The notes under the pieces were generated by a model, which was not told the origin of the DNA, did no database searches, and saw nothing but the letters and a program-made list of their open reading frames with translations. DNA of 64,000 nucleotides. Origin: an uncultured Spirochaetota bacterium. GTDB taxonomy: Bacteria; Spirochaetota; Brachyspiria; Brachyspirales; Brachyspiraceae. Positions 16,350 to 25,285 of this stretch are shown here, in pieces. Both the position numbers and the translations under genes were made by a program. How positions within the stretch are numbered: the stretch's first letter is position 1; every line of letters begins with the position of its first letter. The DNA lies in the NCBI GenBank assembly GCA_944390575.1, contig CALXQJ010000001.1, positions 124,001 through 188,000 on the forward strand, written 5' to 3'.

Positions 16350-17789
16350 ATGCAAAGTAATACACAAAGAGCAAAGAAGAAACCTACTTTTATTCAAGGT
16401 CTTTTTCCTTTAGTTTTCATGATTTTGTCTTTAATAATAGGATATGGTTATTTTAAACTTAGAGCAGAACCATTACTTATACTTTCTACTTTTATATCAG
16501 GAATAATTGCAATAAAACTTGGATATACTTGGAATGATATGCAAGATGCAATTATAGAAAAAATTTCCAAAACTATGCCATCAATACTTGTACTTTGGAG
16601 TGTTGGATTTTTAATAGGTTCTTGGATGTTTTCTGGGACTGTACCTATGATTATATATTATGGTATTCAAATAGCAAATCCTAAATTTTTTTTAGTATCA
16701 TCATTTATAATAACAGCTATAGTATCAACAGTAACAGGATCATCTTGGGGTAGTGTAGGTACTATTGGAGTTGCACTTATTGGTATTGCTTCTGGACTTG
16801 GTATCAATTTATCTGCTGCTGCTGGTGCTATTATAGCGGGTTCATATTTTGGGGATAAAATTTCTCCATTATCAGACACTACAAATTTAGCACCTATAGT
16901 TTCAGGAAGTAATTTATACGAACATATAAGACATATGCTATATACAACAATTCCAGCTACAATAGTATCAATCATAGTATATTTAATAGCAGGATTTAAT
17001 AATACAAACACAAACATATCATCAGAAAAAGTAGATATGCTATTAACACAATTAGATGCTATATTTAATTGGAATATACTATTATTTCTACCAGCTATAT
17101 TAGTATTATATGGTTCTATACGTAAATGGCCTGCTATTCCTACTATGCTTATTGCAAGTTTTTTCTCTATTATACTTGGAATGATTTTTCAAGGATTTAG
17201 TTTAAAAGATGGATTTGTTTCTATGGTTAAGGGTTTTTCTATATCTATGACATCTTATAGTGGGGAAGTGAGTGATGATATAATTAAACTAATAAATAGA
17301 GGTGGGGTTTCATCTGTAACAGAAACTACTGTTTTGATATTTTCTGCTATGGGATTTGCAGGAATAGTAACAACTACTGGAATGTTGGATGTTGTTCTTG
17401 AAACTATATTAAAAAAAGTAAAATCAACTGCAGGTATAATATGTTCTACTATTATATCTTGTATAACTATGGCAATAGCTACAGGAAGTTCATATCTTAC
17501 TATTATAATTCCTGGTGAATTATTTAAAGATGTATATATAAAAAATTATTTACATCCTAAAAATCTATCAAGAACATTAGAAGATTCAGGAACAGTTATA
17601 GTGCCATTAATACCATGGGCGGCAGCTGCTGCATATATGAGCTCTACATTGGGAGTTGCTACACTAGATTATTTACCTTGGACAGTGTTTAACTACATAG
17701 GTATAATTTTTGCTATAATATTCTCATTTATAGGAATTGGAATAACAAAATTAACAGAAGAAGAGAAAAATATTTTAGAAAAAAATTAA
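16350..17789 (+). CDS. NhaC-type Na+/H+ antiporter family protein
   Basis: This 479-residue inner-membrane protein has about ten to twelve predicted hydrophobic helices. The segment VTGSSWGSVGTIGVA and the block AGSYFGDKISPLSDTTNLAP are the NhaC-family signature, with polar residues inside the membrane. These transporters exchange sodium (or an organic cation or acid pair, as in MleN) for protons. The substrate is not certain. A strong GGAGGGAG ribosome-binding site precedes the ATG. No operon partner is obvious. Confidence 0.85.
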   Translation: MQSNTQRAKKKPTFIQGLFPLVFMILSLIIGYGYFKLRAEPLLILSTFISGIIAIKLGYTWNDMQDAIIEKISKTMPSILVLWSVGFLIGSWMFSGTVPMIIYYGIQIANPKFFLVSSFIITAIVSTVTGSSWGSVGTIGVALIGIASGLGINLSAAAGAIIAGSYFGDKISPLSDTTNLAPIVSGSNLYEHIRHMLYTTIPATIVSIIVYLIAGFNNTNTNISSEKVDMLLTQLDAIFNWNILLFLPAILVLYGSIRKWPAIPTMLIASFFSIILGMIFQGFSLKDGFVSMVKGFSISMTSYSGEVSDDIIKLINRGGVSSVTETTVLIFSAMGFAGIVTTTGMLDVVLETILKKVKSTAGIICSTIISCITMAIATGSSYLTIIIPGELFKDVYIKNYLHPKNLSRTLEDSGTVIVPLIPWAAAAAYMSSTLGVATLDYLPWTVFNYIGIIFAIIFSFIGIGITKLTEEEKNILEKN

Positions 17790-17815
17790 TAAAAATCATA
17801 TTTTTATATAAAATA

Positions 17816-17843
17816 TTGAAAACTCTATAATTTATATTATACT
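17816..17843 (+). promoter_or_regulatory. Promoter of glgC overlapping a perfect palindrome
   Basis: TTGAAA at 17816-17821 and TATACT at 17838-17843 are 16 bases apart. The -10 box is the left end of a perfect 16-base palindrome (17838-17853) that covers the expected transcription start and could be an operator. Confidence 0.65.
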
Positions 17844-17879
17844 ATATAGTATAATTTAAGTTATGGGGTTTTTCATTTT

Positions 17880-19166
17880 ATGAGATTACAAAATACTGTT
17901 GCTTTAATATTAGGAGGAGGAAGAGGTACAAGACTTTATCCATTAGTTAAGGATAGATCTAAACCTGCTGTATCTCTTGGTGGACAGTATAGAATGATAG
18001 ATATTCCTATATCAAATTGTATTAATAGTGGTATTAGAAATATACATGTCATTACACAGTTTAATAGTGCTTCTTTAAATAATCATATTTATAATGCTTA
18101 TAGATTTGATAATTTTTCTCCAGGACATGTTAGTATATTAGCTGCAGAACAAACTGATACTAATGCAGATTGGTATCAAGGTACAGCTGATGCTGTTAGA
18201 AGAAATATACTACATTTTGATAATGAGTTTATTAATAATGTTTTAATTTTATCTGGAGATCAGGTATATCGTATGGATTATAATCTAATGATGAGGCATA
18301 TGCTTGAAACTGGGGCTGATATTGTTGTTGGTACTGTACCTGTTATTCGTGATGATGCAAAGGGTTTTGGTGTTATGCTTGTAAATAAAAGAGGGCAAAT
18401 CACTAATTTCTATGAAAAACCTAAAGAAGATGAACTATTAGATTCATTAAAACTATCAAATGAACAAAAAAAGATGTTTAGTATAGATAATCCCAAAAAA
18501 GAATATTTAGCTTCTATGGGTATATATATTTTTAGAAGAAATGTATTAAAAGAATTATTATCAAATGAAAGTATGATGGATTTTGGTAAGGATATTATAC
18601 CTGAGGCTATAAAAAGGTATAAAGTATTTAGCTATGCTTTTCAAGGTTATTGGGAAGATGTTGGTACTATAAAGGCTTATTTTGATGCTAATATATCTTT
18701 TGGTAGTAAAAATCCACCTTTTGATTTTTATGATGAAGATGCACCTATTTACACACATATTAGATATTTATCTGCATCTAAAATAGATAAAGCTAATATT
18801 ACTTCTAGTATTATTTCTGATGGATGTAAAATAGAAAATTCTACTATTAAAGAATCTGTAATAGGGCTTCGTTCTATAATACAATCTGGATGTAGTTTGG
18901 AAAAAGTTATTATGATGGGTGCTGACTATTATGAAAATAGTAGCGATATTGAAAAACTAAATGTACGTAATTTACCAAAATTAGGTATTGGAAAAAAATG
19001 TGTGTTAAAAAATGTAATTATAGATAAGAATGTTCGAATTGGTAATAATGTTAGTATTTTAAATAAAAAGAAAGTACAAAATGAAGATAGTCAATTTTAT
19101 TGTATAAGAGATGGTATAGTAATAATACCTAAAGGTACTGTTATAAAAAGTAATACTATAATATAA
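17880..19166 (+). CDS. glgC: Glucose-1-phosphate adenylyltransferase
   Basis: This 428-residue enzyme makes ADP-glucose for glycogen synthesis. The N-terminal nucleotidyltransferase loop ILGGGRGTRLYPLVKDRSKP is followed by the glucose-1-phosphate and activator region. WYQGTADAVRRN and LSGDQVYRMDY (catalytic Asp) come next, and the C-terminal part is a left-handed beta-helix. Length and motifs resemble the plant/cyanobacterial-like GlgC seen in some spirochaetes. The reading frame ends 11 bases inside the convergent gene from the right. Confidence 0.94.
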   Translation: MRLQNTVALILGGGRGTRLYPLVKDRSKPAVSLGGQYRMIDIPISNCINSGIRNIHVITQFNSASLNNHIYNAYRFDNFSPGHVSILAAEQTDTNADWYQGTADAVRRNILHFDNEFINNVLILSGDQVYRMDYNLMMRHMLETGADIVVGTVPVIRDDAKGFGVMLVNKRGQITNFYEKPKEDELLDSLKLSNEQKKMFSIDNPKKEYLASMGIYIFRRNVLKELLSNESMMDFGKDIIPEAIKRYKVFSYAFQGYWEDVGTIKAYFDANISFGSKNPPFDFYDEDAPIYTHIRYLSASKIDKANITSSIISDGCKIENSTIKESVIGLRSIIQSGCSLEKVIMMGADYYENSSDIEKLNVRNLPKLGIGKKCVLKNVIIDKNVRIGNNVSILNKKKVQNEDSQFYCIRDGIVIIPKGTVIKSNTII

Positions 19167-19635
19167 TAATGCTATATTCTTTATTATCTACTATAATAGT
19201 ATAGTTACCTTTTTTCTCTAAATGAGTAGAATATGTACTGTTTGATGTTTCTACTAATATATCATTGTTATACTTTATAATACAACTTTTTATAATAGAC
19301 TTTATATTTATATATGTTTTAGTATCCATAACACTTACTTCTACATTATCACTAATATAAGTAGTATTTGAATTATTTCCTCTTGCAAGTAGTGGAGTAT
19401 TTCTAAAAAATAGAGTAAAAGACTCTATAATATTATCTTTTACTACAATTTCTGGCTTTTTATAAGTATTTAAAAACATATCAGAATCTGAAATATTTTC
19501 CATTATAAAAAGGTCATTTTTTAAATTTGTAACTTCAATCTGTAAATCTTTATTAACCTCTAACTCATTTAGAAAATCTTTAGATACCTATAAATTACTA
19601 ACATATCTTAATATTTCATCTTTCTCTATACTCAT
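19156..19635 (-). pseudogene. Partner gene of the sigma-like factor, interrupted by an in-frame amber codon
   Basis: The start ATG at 19635 overlaps the stop of the sigma-like gene (ATGA), the classic layout for a coupled anti-sigma or regulator gene. Codon 16 (19590-19588) is TAG. After it, the same frame stays open with coding character (VSKDFLNELEVNKDLQIEV and onward) to the stop at 19156, for about 158 residues. A restart at the ATG at 19503 could give 115 residues, but no good ribosome-binding site is seen before it. I do not recognise the domain. It could be a recent nonsense mutation, a sequencing error or a suppressed codon. Confidence 0.65.
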
Positions 19636-20483
19636 ATTTCAAACTCTAACTTTATTTTATTTTTTATCTTTTGTATTACTTTTGTTACAGTATTAACAGT
19701 TGTTTCAAAAAGAGTTGCTATAAATAAATGAGGTACATTGAGCTTTATAGCATTTAACTTTGATAGATTATTTTTCTTTTTTAATTCTAATAATTTTGTA
19801 GATTTATTTTTTGATTGATTTATAGATATATCAATAGTAATTTTAGATATTCTATCTTGAAGCTTTAATATTTGTTCATATTTATGAATATATGTATTAC
19901 GAGCTTTTTCTATTATACTATAAGCCTCTTCATAAGTACAATTAAAAAATAGCATAATAGGGTTTATTAAATATGATAGAAAAATCTCTAAGTTATGTAT
20001 AAAAAAGAAAAGAGAATCTCTATTTTTAAATGATATAGATACAAAATTAAATATTTTTGATGACAAATCATCTATATTATCATTATACAAATCATAATAT
20101 TTTTTACTATCATATAAAACATCATGAAGAGTAAGTGCATTATCATAATCTAAAGGACTATCTAAGGAAACTTCACTTTTTTTATATTTTGATTTTCTTT
20201 TGATACTAACAGTATAATTAATATAGCTATTTCTAAGAGTATATGTAAACCAAGTTATAAACTTAACTTCACTCTCTTCATATTTTAATATAATATCTTC
20301 AAGTCTTTCTAAGTAATAAGAGTAAAAATCAATAGCAATCTCATTGTTTACTCTAAAAACTTTTCTAGGATAATTATAAATATACATAGATAAATGTTCA
20401 TTAATATCTTTTAAAGTATCAATACTTCTCGTAGATTTATATAAAGAAATAGCTTTCTTAATAAAACAATCATCTATCAACAT
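19632..20483 (-). CDS. Sigma-70-family-like RNA polymerase sigma factor (divergent)
   Basis: This 283-residue protein has a layout like a group 3/4 sigma factor. A region-2-like helix block near residues 60-95 (FITWFTYTLRNSYINYT) is followed by SLDSPLDYDNALTLHDVLYD, the linker seen after region 2. A C-terminal helix-turn-helix-like stretch (FETTVNTVTKVIQKIKNKIK) stands for region 4. The similarity is weak and judged by eye. It is the fourth gene of a five-gene operon and overlaps the broken downstream gene by four bases. That gene may be its antagonist. Promoter specificity is unknown. Confidence 0.6.
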   Translation of the reverse strand: MLIDDCFIKKAISLYKSTRSIDTLKDINEHLSMYIYNYPRKVFRVNNEIAIDFYSYYLERLEDIILKYEESEVKFITWFTYTLRNSYINYTVSIKRKSKYKKSEVSLDSPLDYDNALTLHDVLYDSKKYYDLYNDNIDDLSSKIFNFVSISFKNRDSLFFFIHNLEIFLSYLINPIMLFFNCTYEEAYSIIEKARNTYIHKYEQILKLQDRISKITIDISINQSKNKSTKLLELKKKNNLSKLNAIKLNVPHLFIATLFETTVNTVTKVIQKIKNKIKLEFEI

Positions 20484-20484
20484 A

Positions 20485-20934
20485 TTAATTCTCTTTAGTA
20501 TAAAGCAATATATTATAAAATAATTCTTCTAATTTTTTATCTTCTATATGAGACTCATCAATAACAGAACTAACCCAACTTATATGCTCTTTACTTAAAT
20601 CTTTTGACTTAATAATATCTTCATTAGAGTTTACTTTATTAAATGCCTCTTCATCAACCCTTGTTCTAAGTTCATTAACTATAATATTTGTTTCTTTTTT
20701 AATATTCTCAAAAATACTAAGCTTCTTCATAGAAATCTCATAAGCCCATATAGAATCAATAACATTTATAGTAAGTACACCATTAAGAAAAAAAGAAGGC
20801 ATACAAATAGAAGATAAAGCTTCTCCTATAATTGAAGTCCATTTCTGAGAAATCTTTAAATAACAAGATAGATTTTTATTAAAATATCCACTACGATTAG
20901 AATACTCATTTAGAGTGTTTGATAATGTATACAT
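20485..20934 (-). CDS. DUF721 (DciA-like) domain protein
   Basis: This 149-residue protein has the DUF721 pattern KWTSIIGEALSSICMP followed by GVLTINVIDSIWAYEISMKK. The domain occurs in DciA, the ancestral loader of the replicative helicase, and in many small proteins encoded near recF/gyrB. Here it stands in an operon with a TPR protein and a sigma-like factor, so a replication role is possible but not supported by context. It ends one base before the sigma-like gene start region. Confidence 0.7.
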   Translation of the reverse strand: MYTLSNTLNEYSNRSGYFNKNLSCYLKISQKWTSIIGEALSSICMPSFFLNGVLTINVIDSIWAYEISMKKLSIFENIKKETNIIVNELRTRVDEEAFNKVNSNEDIIKSKDLSKEHISWVSSVIDESHIEDKKLEELFYNILLYTKEN

Positions 20935-20939
20935 AAATA

Positions 20940-21710
20940 TTAATTATTATTGTCTTCTTCATTATTATTAGTGTCTATATTTTCATTAGTGTTAACAAAT
21001 TCTATAGGACGCACTTCAGTATCTTCATTATAATTATAAATATCATCATTAATTTGATTATTATCATCTGTATAATTACTATATCCTAAATATCCCTTAA
21101 CTCTTTTTATAGATTCTTGAATATTTCTATAGTTTTTATCTATACTATATATATTCTCATATACTCTAAGTGCATTATCAAAATTTTTATCCCTCTCATA
21201 AGTAGCACCTAAATTCATAAGATAAACAACATTATCAGGGCTATATATATTAGCTCTTAAAAAAGAAGCCTCAGCCAATTTATAATTTTCACTATATAAA
21301 TATAATAACCCAAGATAATTATTAACATAAGGATCATTAGGATTCAATGCAACAGAATTTCTAATAGCATCTATAGCACTATTAGTATAACCTAACTTAT
21401 ATAAAGCATACCCCTTTTGAAAATATAATTTAGGAGAAAATCTATTAACTATAATACCACTTCTTGTAGTTTTAAGCATATTCTCATAGTCTTTCAAATA
21501 CATATAAGAATTAGCAAGCATTTCAAAATATTCTACTTTTAGAATAGGACTAACTTGAATTTCATATTCTAACAACTCAGAAGCTTTTTTATAATTTTTA
21601 GCTTTATAAAAATTATAAGCACTAATAATATTATTTTTATTATAAGCTATATTTGTATTTTGAGCATACAAAGATAAATATAAAATAATATATATAAATA
21701 ATATTTTCAT
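20940..21710 (-). CDS. Exported TPR-repeat protein
   Basis: The 256-residue product begins with a signal peptide (hydrophobic residues 2-15, ending around YAQN). It then has about four tetratricopeptide-like repeats, clearest at VNNYLGLLYLYSENYKLAEA and VYLMNLGATYERDKNFDNAL. The C-terminal 50 residues are Asp/Asn/Glu-rich. It is likely a periplasmic scaffold for protein-protein contacts. The start overlaps the stop of the upstream gene by four bases (ATGA, 21710-21707), so the two are translationally coupled. Confidence 0.82.
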   Translation of the reverse strand: MKILFIYIILYLSLYAQNTNIAYNKNNIISAYNFYKAKNYKKASELLEYEIQVSPILKVEYFEMLANSYMYLKDYENMLKTTRSGIIVNRFSPKLYFQKGYALYKLGYTNSAIDAIRNSVALNPNDPYVNNYLGLLYLYSENYKLAEASFLRANIYSPDNVVYLMNLGATYERDKNFDNALRVYENIYSIDKNYRNIQESIKRVKGYLGYSNYTDDNNQINDDIYNYNEDTEVRPIEFVNTNENIDTNNNEEDNNN

Positions 21711-22543
21711 ACTTTCTTGAAACTTTGTAATCTAAAATCATTAATCATAGCAATGGCATAAGATAGGGTAGCATTATATATTTCTTCTTTAGTCTTACCT
21801 TTAAAGAAAGAAAATACTCTAGGCGACTGTACACTTAAATATTCAGGTAATATTAATTGATTGTCAAAACTCTTTTTCAATGCAATAGCCTTAATATCTT
21901 CCATTTTTGTAACAAAAGAGTGTAGAAAAAAACCTGCTTCTTTTAATATAAACTGCTCAGCTCTACTAGAACTCTCTTTTTTATTTATAGCAAAAATATA
22001 ATCTTCAAATACCTCAGGAACTTTAGATTCTGTATGTGGTAGAATAAATTTCTGAAACTTATTATCAAAATCTTTAATAGCAGTCTCTACAACATAATCA
22101 GAAGCATTTCCACAAGAAAAAAAACGAATAACAGAAAAACAATTATACAACTCTTTAAAAGCACCATACAAATGTTTAAGTTCATCATCAGCATTACTTG
22201 GCAATTCTTCTATAGGATATTTTTCTACAGCACTTTTAAATTTTTCTATCATAGCATCCACCTTATTCATAAAAGAATTTTCTTTCATTTTTTCTTCTTC
22301 AGCTTTTCTTCTTTCTTGCTCTATTTCTCTATCTCTCAAAGTAGTTTTAATATCCTCTAATATTTGAAGTTCCAAAAGTAGAAAACTAGATAAATCTTGT
22401 CTATTTTCTAAAGCCTCTCTATATCTATTATTAAAAGCATCTATATTATAAATTTTATCGCCATATTTTTCAGCACCTTCCATATAAGAAGTTCTAATTT
22501 TATTTAAAGTAGTATTTATTTCTTTATTACTTAAGTTAGGCAT
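21707..22543 (-). CDS. Conserved-type hypothetical protein, operon leader
   Basis: This 278-residue, apparently cytoplasmic protein has no signal peptide or membrane helix. It has a charged coiled-coil stretch around residues 65-100 (RDREIEQERRKAEEEKMKE) and mostly helical, acidic and basic sequence elsewhere. I do not recognise a family. It is the first gene of the five-gene operon that continues with the TPR protein, the DUF721 protein, the sigma-like factor and the broken gene. A GTAGGAG ribosome-binding site precedes the ATG. An inverted repeat at 22571-22589 overlaps its likely -10 box. Confidence 0.75.
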   Translation of the reverse strand: MPNLSNKEINTTLNKIRTSYMEGAEKYGDKIYNIDAFNNRYREALENRQDLSSFLLLELQILEDIKTTLRDREIEQERRKAEEEKMKENSFMNKVDAMIEKFKSAVEKYPIEELPSNADDELKHLYGAFKELYNCFSVIRFFSCGNASDYVVETAIKDFDNKFQKFILPHTESKVPEVFEDYIFAINKKESSSRAEQFILKEAGFFLHSFVTKMEDIKAIALKKSFDNQLILPEYLSVQSPRVFSFFKGKTKEEIYNATLSYAIAMINDFRLQSFKKV

Positions 22544-22570
22544 ACTAACAACTCCTACAATACAAAAATA

Positions 22571-22589
22571 GTATTATAACCTATAATAC
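22571..22589 (-). promoter_or_regulatory. Inverted repeat over the -10 region of the sigma-like operon
   Basis: GTATTATA (22571-22578) and TATAATAC (22582-22589) form a perfect eight-base inverted repeat with a three-base centre. On the minus strand a TATAAT lies inside it, about 30 bases before the first gene. It could be an operator, or a weak hairpin ending nothing upstream. Confidence 0.4.
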
Positions 22590-22625
22590 AAAAAAAGAAA
22601 TAATTTAACATAATTTTTATATAGA

Positions 22626-23900
22626 TTATTTACCAATCATAATTTTAAGTATCTCAACATCCGTAGACTTCATACCATCTTTAGCCATTCTACCAATATT
22701 AGCAATAGTATCTTCTACATTATCAGAAGCAAGTCCATCTCCAGCCTTAAATACTTTATTATCACTAGCCATATTAAATCCTAAAATAGCACAATCTAAA
22801 GCCTCAGCAATCTTAGAAGCACAAGACTCCTTAGCACCATCACATACAACACCACCAATAGTACATAAAGTATTTATAATAGTTTTTGCAATAGTATCAA
22901 AATCTTTATCATGTAAATATGCTATACCAGCGGCAGAACCTGCTGAAGCAGAAACTACGCCACAAAAAGCTGATAATTTACCTATATATCTTTTTTGTAA
23001 AATAGAAGTAAGATTAGAAATAACTAATGCTCTATAAAGTTTTTCTTTACCTATATTCATACTTTTAGCATACTCTATAACAGGTATAGAAACTGTAATA
23101 CCTTGATTTCCACTACCAGAATTAGTAACAACAGGCATAGAACAACCACCCATACGAGCATCAGACCCAGCAGCTGCCATAGCCTTAGCTTTATTATGAA
23201 TACTATATCCATAATACTTTAATAAAGTACGTCCAATAGAAGAACCATACTCATTTTTTATACCTTCTTCAGATATAGCAGTATTCATTTCTATTTGTCT
23301 AGTTATAATAAAATCAACATCTTCTATATCTACAATATTTGCAAATTCAAGAATTCCTTTAACAGTAAGAAGATCTCTATTAGCTTTATTATCACTTTCT
23401 AATAAACTATCATCCTTACTAAAAATAACTTCATCATTTTTAGTTATTTTAGTAACATTAGTATGAGAATACTTTATTTCAACTGTAGCATTATCATTTT
23501 TATATTTTGCTTCTATTATAATGTACAAATTATCAACATTTTCTATAAGCTCACAATTACAGAAATTATTTTCAAGAAGCTCCTTAGCTTTTTTAATATC
23601 TTCTTCTGATACAGTAGATAAAACCTCCAGTTTCTTATCACTATCACCACCTAATATACCCAAAGTAGCAGAAACATCTATACCCTTAAGTCCACCAGAG
23701 TTTGGCACAGTAACTCCAATAACATTTTTAATAATATTACCACTACATCTAACAGTTATATGTTCAGGTATATTTCCCAAAGTTTTTCTAACTAAAGCAC
23801 CAGCATAAGCTATAGCAATAGGCTCGGTACATCCCATTGCAGGTACTAATTCTTCTTTTAGAATATTTAAATAATTATTATATAAATCCCTATTCATCAT
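22626..23900 (-). CDS. L-cysteine desulfidase family protein (UPF0597)
   Basis: This 424-residue protein is of the serine-dehydratase-alpha-like UPF0597/CdsB family, which in methanogens breaks L-cysteine into pyruvate, ammonia and sulfide using a 4Fe-4S cluster. Candidate ligands are the Cys in PAMGCTEP near residue 24 and the later Cys residues in GKLSAFCGVV, INTLCTIGG and GGVVCDGAK. The glycine-rich CSMPVVTNSGSGNQG is the other family hallmark. Cysteine degradation would release sulfide in an anaerobe. Either of two adjacent ATGs could be the start. A 14-base inverted repeat lies in the leader at 23922-23958. Confidence 0.85.
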   Translation of the reverse strand: MMNRDLYNNYLNILKEELVPAMGCTEPIAIAYAGALVRKTLGNIPEHITVRCSGNIIKNVIGVTVPNSGGLKGIDVSATLGILGGDSDKKLEVLSTVSEEDIKKAKELLENNFCNCELIENVDNLYIIIEAKYKNDNATVEIKYSHTNVTKITKNDEVIFSKDDSLLESDNKANRDLLTVKGILEFANIVDIEDVDFIITRQIEMNTAISEEGIKNEYGSSIGRTLLKYYGYSIHNKAKAMAAAGSDARMGGCSMPVVTNSGSGNQGITVSIPVIEYAKSMNIGKEKLYRALVISNLTSILQKRYIGKLSAFCGVVSASAGSAAGIAYLHDKDFDTIAKTIINTLCTIGGVVCDGAKESCASKIAEALDCAILGFNMASDNKVFKAGDGLASDNVEDTIANIGRMAKDGMKSTDVEILKIMIGK

Positions 23901-23921
23901 TATATATCACCTAACTATTAA

Positions 23922-23958
23922 ATTTTGTATAAAATTATATATATATTTTATACAAAAT
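23922..23958 (-). promoter_or_regulatory. Long inverted repeat in the leader of the desulfidase gene
   Basis: Two perfect 14-base arms (23922-23935 and 23945-23958) flank a nine-base AT-only centre. The arms carry TTGTAT/ATACAA at their outer ends. The element starts about 22 bases upstream of the gene and lies in the divergent region shared with the galactokinase-like gene. It could be a repressor operator or an RNA hairpin. Confidence 0.5.
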
Positions 23959-24074
23959 CAATATCTTTATTCAATTTTAGCAAATAGATAATAAATAAAA
24001 CAAATATCACTATTGATTTTTTTTTATTTTTATGCTATCTATTGACAAATGATTTAAATAGAGAGAAAAATTGT

Positions 24075-25250
24075 ATGGCACCTAAACTACACTTGAGATT
24101 AGTAGAGAGATTTAGAGAAATATTTGGACATAAAGGCGATATAAAGCTTTTTTTCGCACCTGGTAGGGTAACTATAATAGGTGAATTAATAGATTACTCA
24201 GGTGGAGACACTATAACTACGGCTATAGATAGAGGAACTTACATAGTAGCAAGAAAAAGACCAGACTCTAAAGTTAATATATATGCACATTCTTTTAAAT
24301 CAAGAAAGTCTTTTACTTTAGATAATACAGAAAAAGAAAAAGATGATGAGTGGGCTATTTATTTTAAAGGTATATTTTCTACTTTTATGGATAAAGAGTA
24401 TAAAATTAATGGTGCAGATATGTATGTATATACAGATCTACCTTTTAATACATCTTTAGCTTCTTCAAGCTCATTATCTTGTTGTATAACGTATGCTATT
24501 TTTAATATGAATGCTATAGAAGCAGATGAAATTGAAATGGCTACTGTATCGTATGAAGGTGAAAAAAAATATGCTTCTCATAAAACTTCATTAACAGATC
24601 ATATTACAATATTCTTATCTAAAGCAAATACATTTTTATCTTTAAATATGACTTCATTAAAATATGAACATCTACCTATAGAGTTAGGTGAATATTGTAT
24701 GGCTGTTGTTAATAGCAATAAAAAAAGAACATCAAGTGATAGTGAATATAATGCAAGAAAAAGAGAGTGTGAAAATGCTTTCAAAAAATTAAAAGAGAAA
24801 AAAAATAACTTAAAATATCTATCAGATTTGAAAATAAAAGATATAGAATTAATTAATTCTACTTTACAAAACAAAGAACTAAGAAGAGCTTTATATGTAT
24901 GTGAAGAGCAAGATAGAGTATCGTCTGCATTAAAAGCCATAAAAAAAGGATCTATAAAAGACTTGTCAGCATTAATACTAAAAACACATGATGGGCTAAG
25001 TAAGCTATATGAGGTATCTACTGCAGAACTTGATATTTTGGTAGAAGAAGCTATGGTACTTGATGGAGTACTTGGTGTTCGTATGATAGGTACTGGTTTT
25101 GGTGGTGGAGTTCTTATGTTTTTAAAAAAGACAGAAGTTGAAAATGTTATTGAAAATCTATACACTAAGTATAAAGAAAAAACTAAAAGAGATGCTGATC
25201 TTTATATAATAAAACCATCTGATGGTGTTAGAATATTACCTTTAGAATAA
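24075..25250 (+). CDS. Galactokinase-like GHMP kinase, divergent substrate motif
   Basis: This 391-residue protein shows the three GHMP-kinase motifs: APGRVTIIGELIDY (26-41 region), SLASSSSLSCC (ATP loop) and GTGFGGGVLMFL. The catalytic Arg of APGR and the Asp of SLTDH are present. The galactokinase signature normally reads GRVNLIGEHTDYNGG. Here the Asn is T33 and the galactose-contacting His is L38, while the Glu and Asp are kept. The ATP loop also departs from the usual GLSSSA. The overall length fits GalK, but galactose may not be the substrate. The ATG at 24075 is chosen over an upstream TTG because AGAGAG precedes it and homologues start near there. Confidence 0.75.
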   Translation: MAPKLHLRLVERFREIFGHKGDIKLFFAPGRVTIIGELIDYSGGDTITTAIDRGTYIVARKRPDSKVNIYAHSFKSRKSFTLDNTEKEKDDEWAIYFKGIFSTFMDKEYKINGADMYVYTDLPFNTSLASSSSLSCCITYAIFNMNAIEADEIEMATVSYEGEKKYASHKTSLTDHITIFLSKANTFLSLNMTSLKYEHLPIELGEYCMAVVNSNKKRTSSDSEYNARKRECENAFKKLKEKKNNLKYLSDLKIKDIELINSTLQNKELRRALYVCEEQDRVSSALKAIKKGSIKDLSALILKTHDGLSKLYEVSTAELDILVEEAMVLDGVLGVRMIGTGFGGGVLMFLKKTEVENVIENLYTKYKEKTKRDADLYIIKPSDGVRILPLE

Positions 25251-25285
25251 TTATTAAAATATAAAAAATAAAATGGAAAATTATT

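Noticed and set aside
19588-19590. Selenocysteine or pyrrolysine reading of the interrupting stop
   Set aside because: The codon is TAG, not TGA, so Sec is excluded. Nothing nearby suggests pyrrolysine genes.
24042-24074. Upstream TTG start for the galactokinase-like gene
   Set aside because: It would add 11 residues unlike any family member. The ATG at 24075 has a purine-rich ribosome-binding site.
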